Source: CAYILC01 sp964364145
Lineage (GTDB): Bacteria > Patescibacteriota > Microgenomatia > UBA1400 > UBA12028
Assembly: GCA_964364145.1 (NCBI GenBank)
Contig: CAYILC010000045.1
Location: 1-7,424 of the forward strand
Direction of reading: 5' to 3'
DNA length: 7,424 bases
In this document: positions 5,844-7,424 of the stretch, one piece after another
Layout of the letters: the number at the start of each line of letters is the position of its first letter
How positions within the stretch are numbered: position 1 is the stretch's first letter
Made by a program: the position numbers and the translations under genes
The notes under the pieces: generated by a model
The model's database searches: none
Told to the model about the DNA's origin: nothing
The model's input: only the letters and a program-made list of their open reading frames with translations

Positions 5844-7424
5844 ATGGCTCGTCGTGGTCGAAAAAGATCGCCGTTTAAACTTAGGATCCGTATAGAAACG
5901 GTGCATTCGCTTGGTGCGCTCGCATTTTTTGTATTGGGCGGACTTACCATTTTCTCATTTTCCGGTCAGGGCTCGATATTGCAGGGCGTAAATGACAGCC
6001 TGCGCCACTTGTTTGGCCCGGCCGCACTGCTCGTTCCATTTTTGTTTTTCTCTGCAGGTCTTGTACTCACCGGAGCGAAATGGTCGTTTGCGAAACCTCA
6101 AGTATTTTTGGGCTCAGTGCTTTTGTTGATTTCGTTCACAACGTTAGGTGAAATGGGTACGTTTGGTACCGATCTTTTCCGCAACGTTAGTTCACTTATT
6201 TTGCCGTTGGGTACATATTTGTTGTTTTCTACTTTAGCTGTTGCATCTGTGTTAATCTTTACCGACACCTCTATTCGTGAAATTTTTCATTGGTTTAGTT
6301 CTATTATTGCCGTTGACTCCAGTTCAATCAGACAAGACAAAGAAAAACAGTTGTTGAAATTGCCATTTGGACAGTCAAAACAGCTCGAGGAAAGTGAGCT
6401 CAAGATTCGCGGAGGGCAACAGAATATGCAGAATCAGCAAAATCAAATAAAAGGAAAGGAAGCGATTGCCTCGGTATCTTCCCAATCATCGATACCTGGA
6501 TTAAAGACCCACCAATTCAAACAGGAAGACGCAAGTGGTATAGGAAATAAACTTCTCGTGAATCAATCTCCAAGTACACAGGTTTGGCAGTATCCTTCGT
6601 TATCTCTGCTGGATCCTAAGCCGCGCGGTCATGCCGATCGTGGTGATGTAAAGTGGAGCGCCGGTACCATTGAAAGCACATTGGACTCTTTTGGCATTCA
6701 GGCAAAAGTTCGCGAAGTAAATCAAGGTCCTGCTGTTACACAGTATGCTCTGCAAATTTCATCGGGAACAAAATTGTCTAAAATTACTTCGTTGGCCAAC
6801 GACTTAGCGTTAGCGTTAGCCGCGCCTACCGGTCAAATTCGTATCGAAGCTCCAATTCCGGGCCGCTCACTTGTTGGTATCGAGATTCCTAATCGTACGC
6901 CGGAAATCGTGACCATGTTTAGAGTGATGAACGATGACCTTATGAAGAAAGCAAAATCTAAATTGGCAGTGGGCCTTGGCCTTAATGTTTCCGGTGAGGT
7001 TATTGTAGCCGACATTGCAAAAATGCCTCACGTATTAATTGCCGGAGCCACGGGGTCTGGTAAATCTGTGGCGGTGAACTCGTTTCTTGCTTCAATGTTG
7101 TTCCGCGCCTCACCAAATGAATTGAAACTCATTCTTGTGGATCCAAAACGCGTTGAGTTAACGGGATATAACGATATTCCGCACCTCTTAACGCCAGTGA
7201 TTGTTGAACCAGATAAAGTGGTTTCTGCGCTCAAATGGACCACGAAAGAAATGGAACGCCGATACAAAGTGTTTGCTGAAGTAGGGGCGCGCAATATTGA
7301 GTCTTTCAATGACATTTCTGGTTTCCAAGCAATGCCATACATCGTGATTGTGATTGATGAATTGGCCGATATTATGCTGTACTCGCCTGCCGAGGTTGAG
7401 GAATGCGTCACGCGTATCGCGCAG
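5844..7424 (+). CDS. ftsK: DNA translocase FtsK/SpoIIIE (3' partial)
   Basis: This is a membrane-anchored, septum-located DNA pump that moves chromosome ends during division. The frame is open from the ATG at 5844 to the last base: 527 residues are visible and the C-terminus, including any gamma domain, lies beyond the window. Order of parts: a basic cytoplasmic start (ARRGRKR); about four hydrophobic segments near 22-39, 57-77, 86-102 and 115-140; a short linker (about 160-255) rich in Gln, Ser and Asn, with the run GGQQNMQNQQNQ at 190-201; the alpha domain from about 270 (GPAVTQYAL, IRIEAPIPGRSLVGIEIPN); and the beta RecA-like motor with Walker A GATGSGKS (401-408), LILVDPKRVEL (429-439), and Walker B IVIVIDELADIM (500-511). 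All motor motifs are intact. An in-frame stop at 5832 excludes an upstream start. The gene is divergent from the GNAT-like gene, with a putative leaderless promoter. Confidence 0.96.
   Translation, partial: MARRGRKRSPFKLRIRIETVHSLGALAFFVLGGLTIFSFSGQGSILQGVNDSLRHLFGPAALLVPFLFFSAGLVLTGAKWSFAKPQVFLGSVLLLISFTTLGEMGTFGTDLFRNVSSLILPLGTYLLFSTLAVASVLIFTDTSIREIFHWFSSIIAVDSSSIRQDKEKQLLKLPFGQSKQLEESELKIRGGQQNMQNQQNQIKGKEAIASVSSQSSIPGLKTHQFKQEDASGIGNKLLVNQSPSTQVWQYPSLSLLDPKPRGHADRGDVKWSAGTIESTLDSFGIQAKVREVNQGPAVTQYALQISSGTKLSKITSLANDLALALAAPTGQIRIEAPIPGRSLVGIEIPNRTPEIVTMFRVMNDDLMKKAKSKLAVGLGLNVSGEVIVADIAKMPHVLIAGATGSGKSVAVNSFLASMLFRASPNELKLILVDPKRVELTGYNDIPHLLTPVIVEPDKVVSALKWTTKEMERRYKVFAEVGARNIESFNDISGFQAMPYIVIVIDELADIMLYSPAEVEECVTRIAQ

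Noticed and set aside
6804..6820. Short tandem TTAGCG units
   Set aside because: They encode the Leu-Ala stretch of the FtsK alpha domain in frame and are too short to be meaningful.
7028..7411. Minus-strand ORF of 127 codons
   Set aside because: It lies wholly opposite the conserved FtsK motor domain and its translation resembles no protein.

Overview
The window looks like bacterial chromosome, most plausibly from an uncultivated small-genome lineage such as Patescibacteria (CPR). That placement is inferred from protein character: a Lon-type AAA+ ATPase without a protease domain, a cluster-less family-4 uracil-DNA glycosylase and an RNase J with an altered active-site motif, with very tight gene packing. 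There is no marker gene to confirm it. All seven complete genes end in TAA or TAG; none ends in TGA. A 100-N scaffold gap shows that this is a draft, probably metagenomic, assembly.

Layout. Bases 1-708 hold the 3' part of a Lon-like AAA+ ATPase. It is followed after 3 nt by an unrecognised 275-residue protein with an HExxH motif (712-1539), whose stop overlaps the start of a family-4-type uracil-DNA glycosylase (1532-2158). A promoter-like hexamer then precedes an overlapping two-gene unit: a small DUF6922-like protein (2173-2430) and an AbiEii/AbiGii-type nucleotidyltransferase (2420-3037), which resembles a toxin-antitoxin pair. Six bases further on begins RNase J (3044-4857). It is split by the N gap, but the 55 bases on either side of the gap are identical. 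Collapsing them restores one uninterrupted 552-residue protein. On the minus strand, converging on RNase J with only 2 nt between stops, is a GNAT-like protein (4860-5768). Divergent from it, FtsK/SpoIIIE DNA translocase starts at 5844 and runs off the window end.

How it fits together. UDG (uracil repair), RNase J (RNA processing and decay) and FtsK (chromosome segregation) are housekeeping-type genes. The 275-residue protein, the AbiEii-like pair and the GNAT-like gene look visibly more AT-rich and appear to be accessory genes placed between them. Three transcription-unit starts (2173+, 5768-, 5844+) share one arrangement: a TANNNT hexamer, exactly 6 nt, then ATG, with no well-placed Shine-Dalgarno sequence. 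This suggests leaderless mRNAs. RNase J and UDG instead have Shine-Dalgarno-like sequences.

I see no tRNA, rRNA, CRISPR array or transposase. No stretch longer than 75 bases is without a gene, apart from the N gap inside RNase J. The most unusual signals are the AAA-only Lon homologue beside an HExxH protein, the loss of three of four Fe-S cysteines in UDG, the missing motif-C histidine in RNase J, the putative leaderless promoters, and an assembly artefact that would make an automatic annotation break rnj in two.
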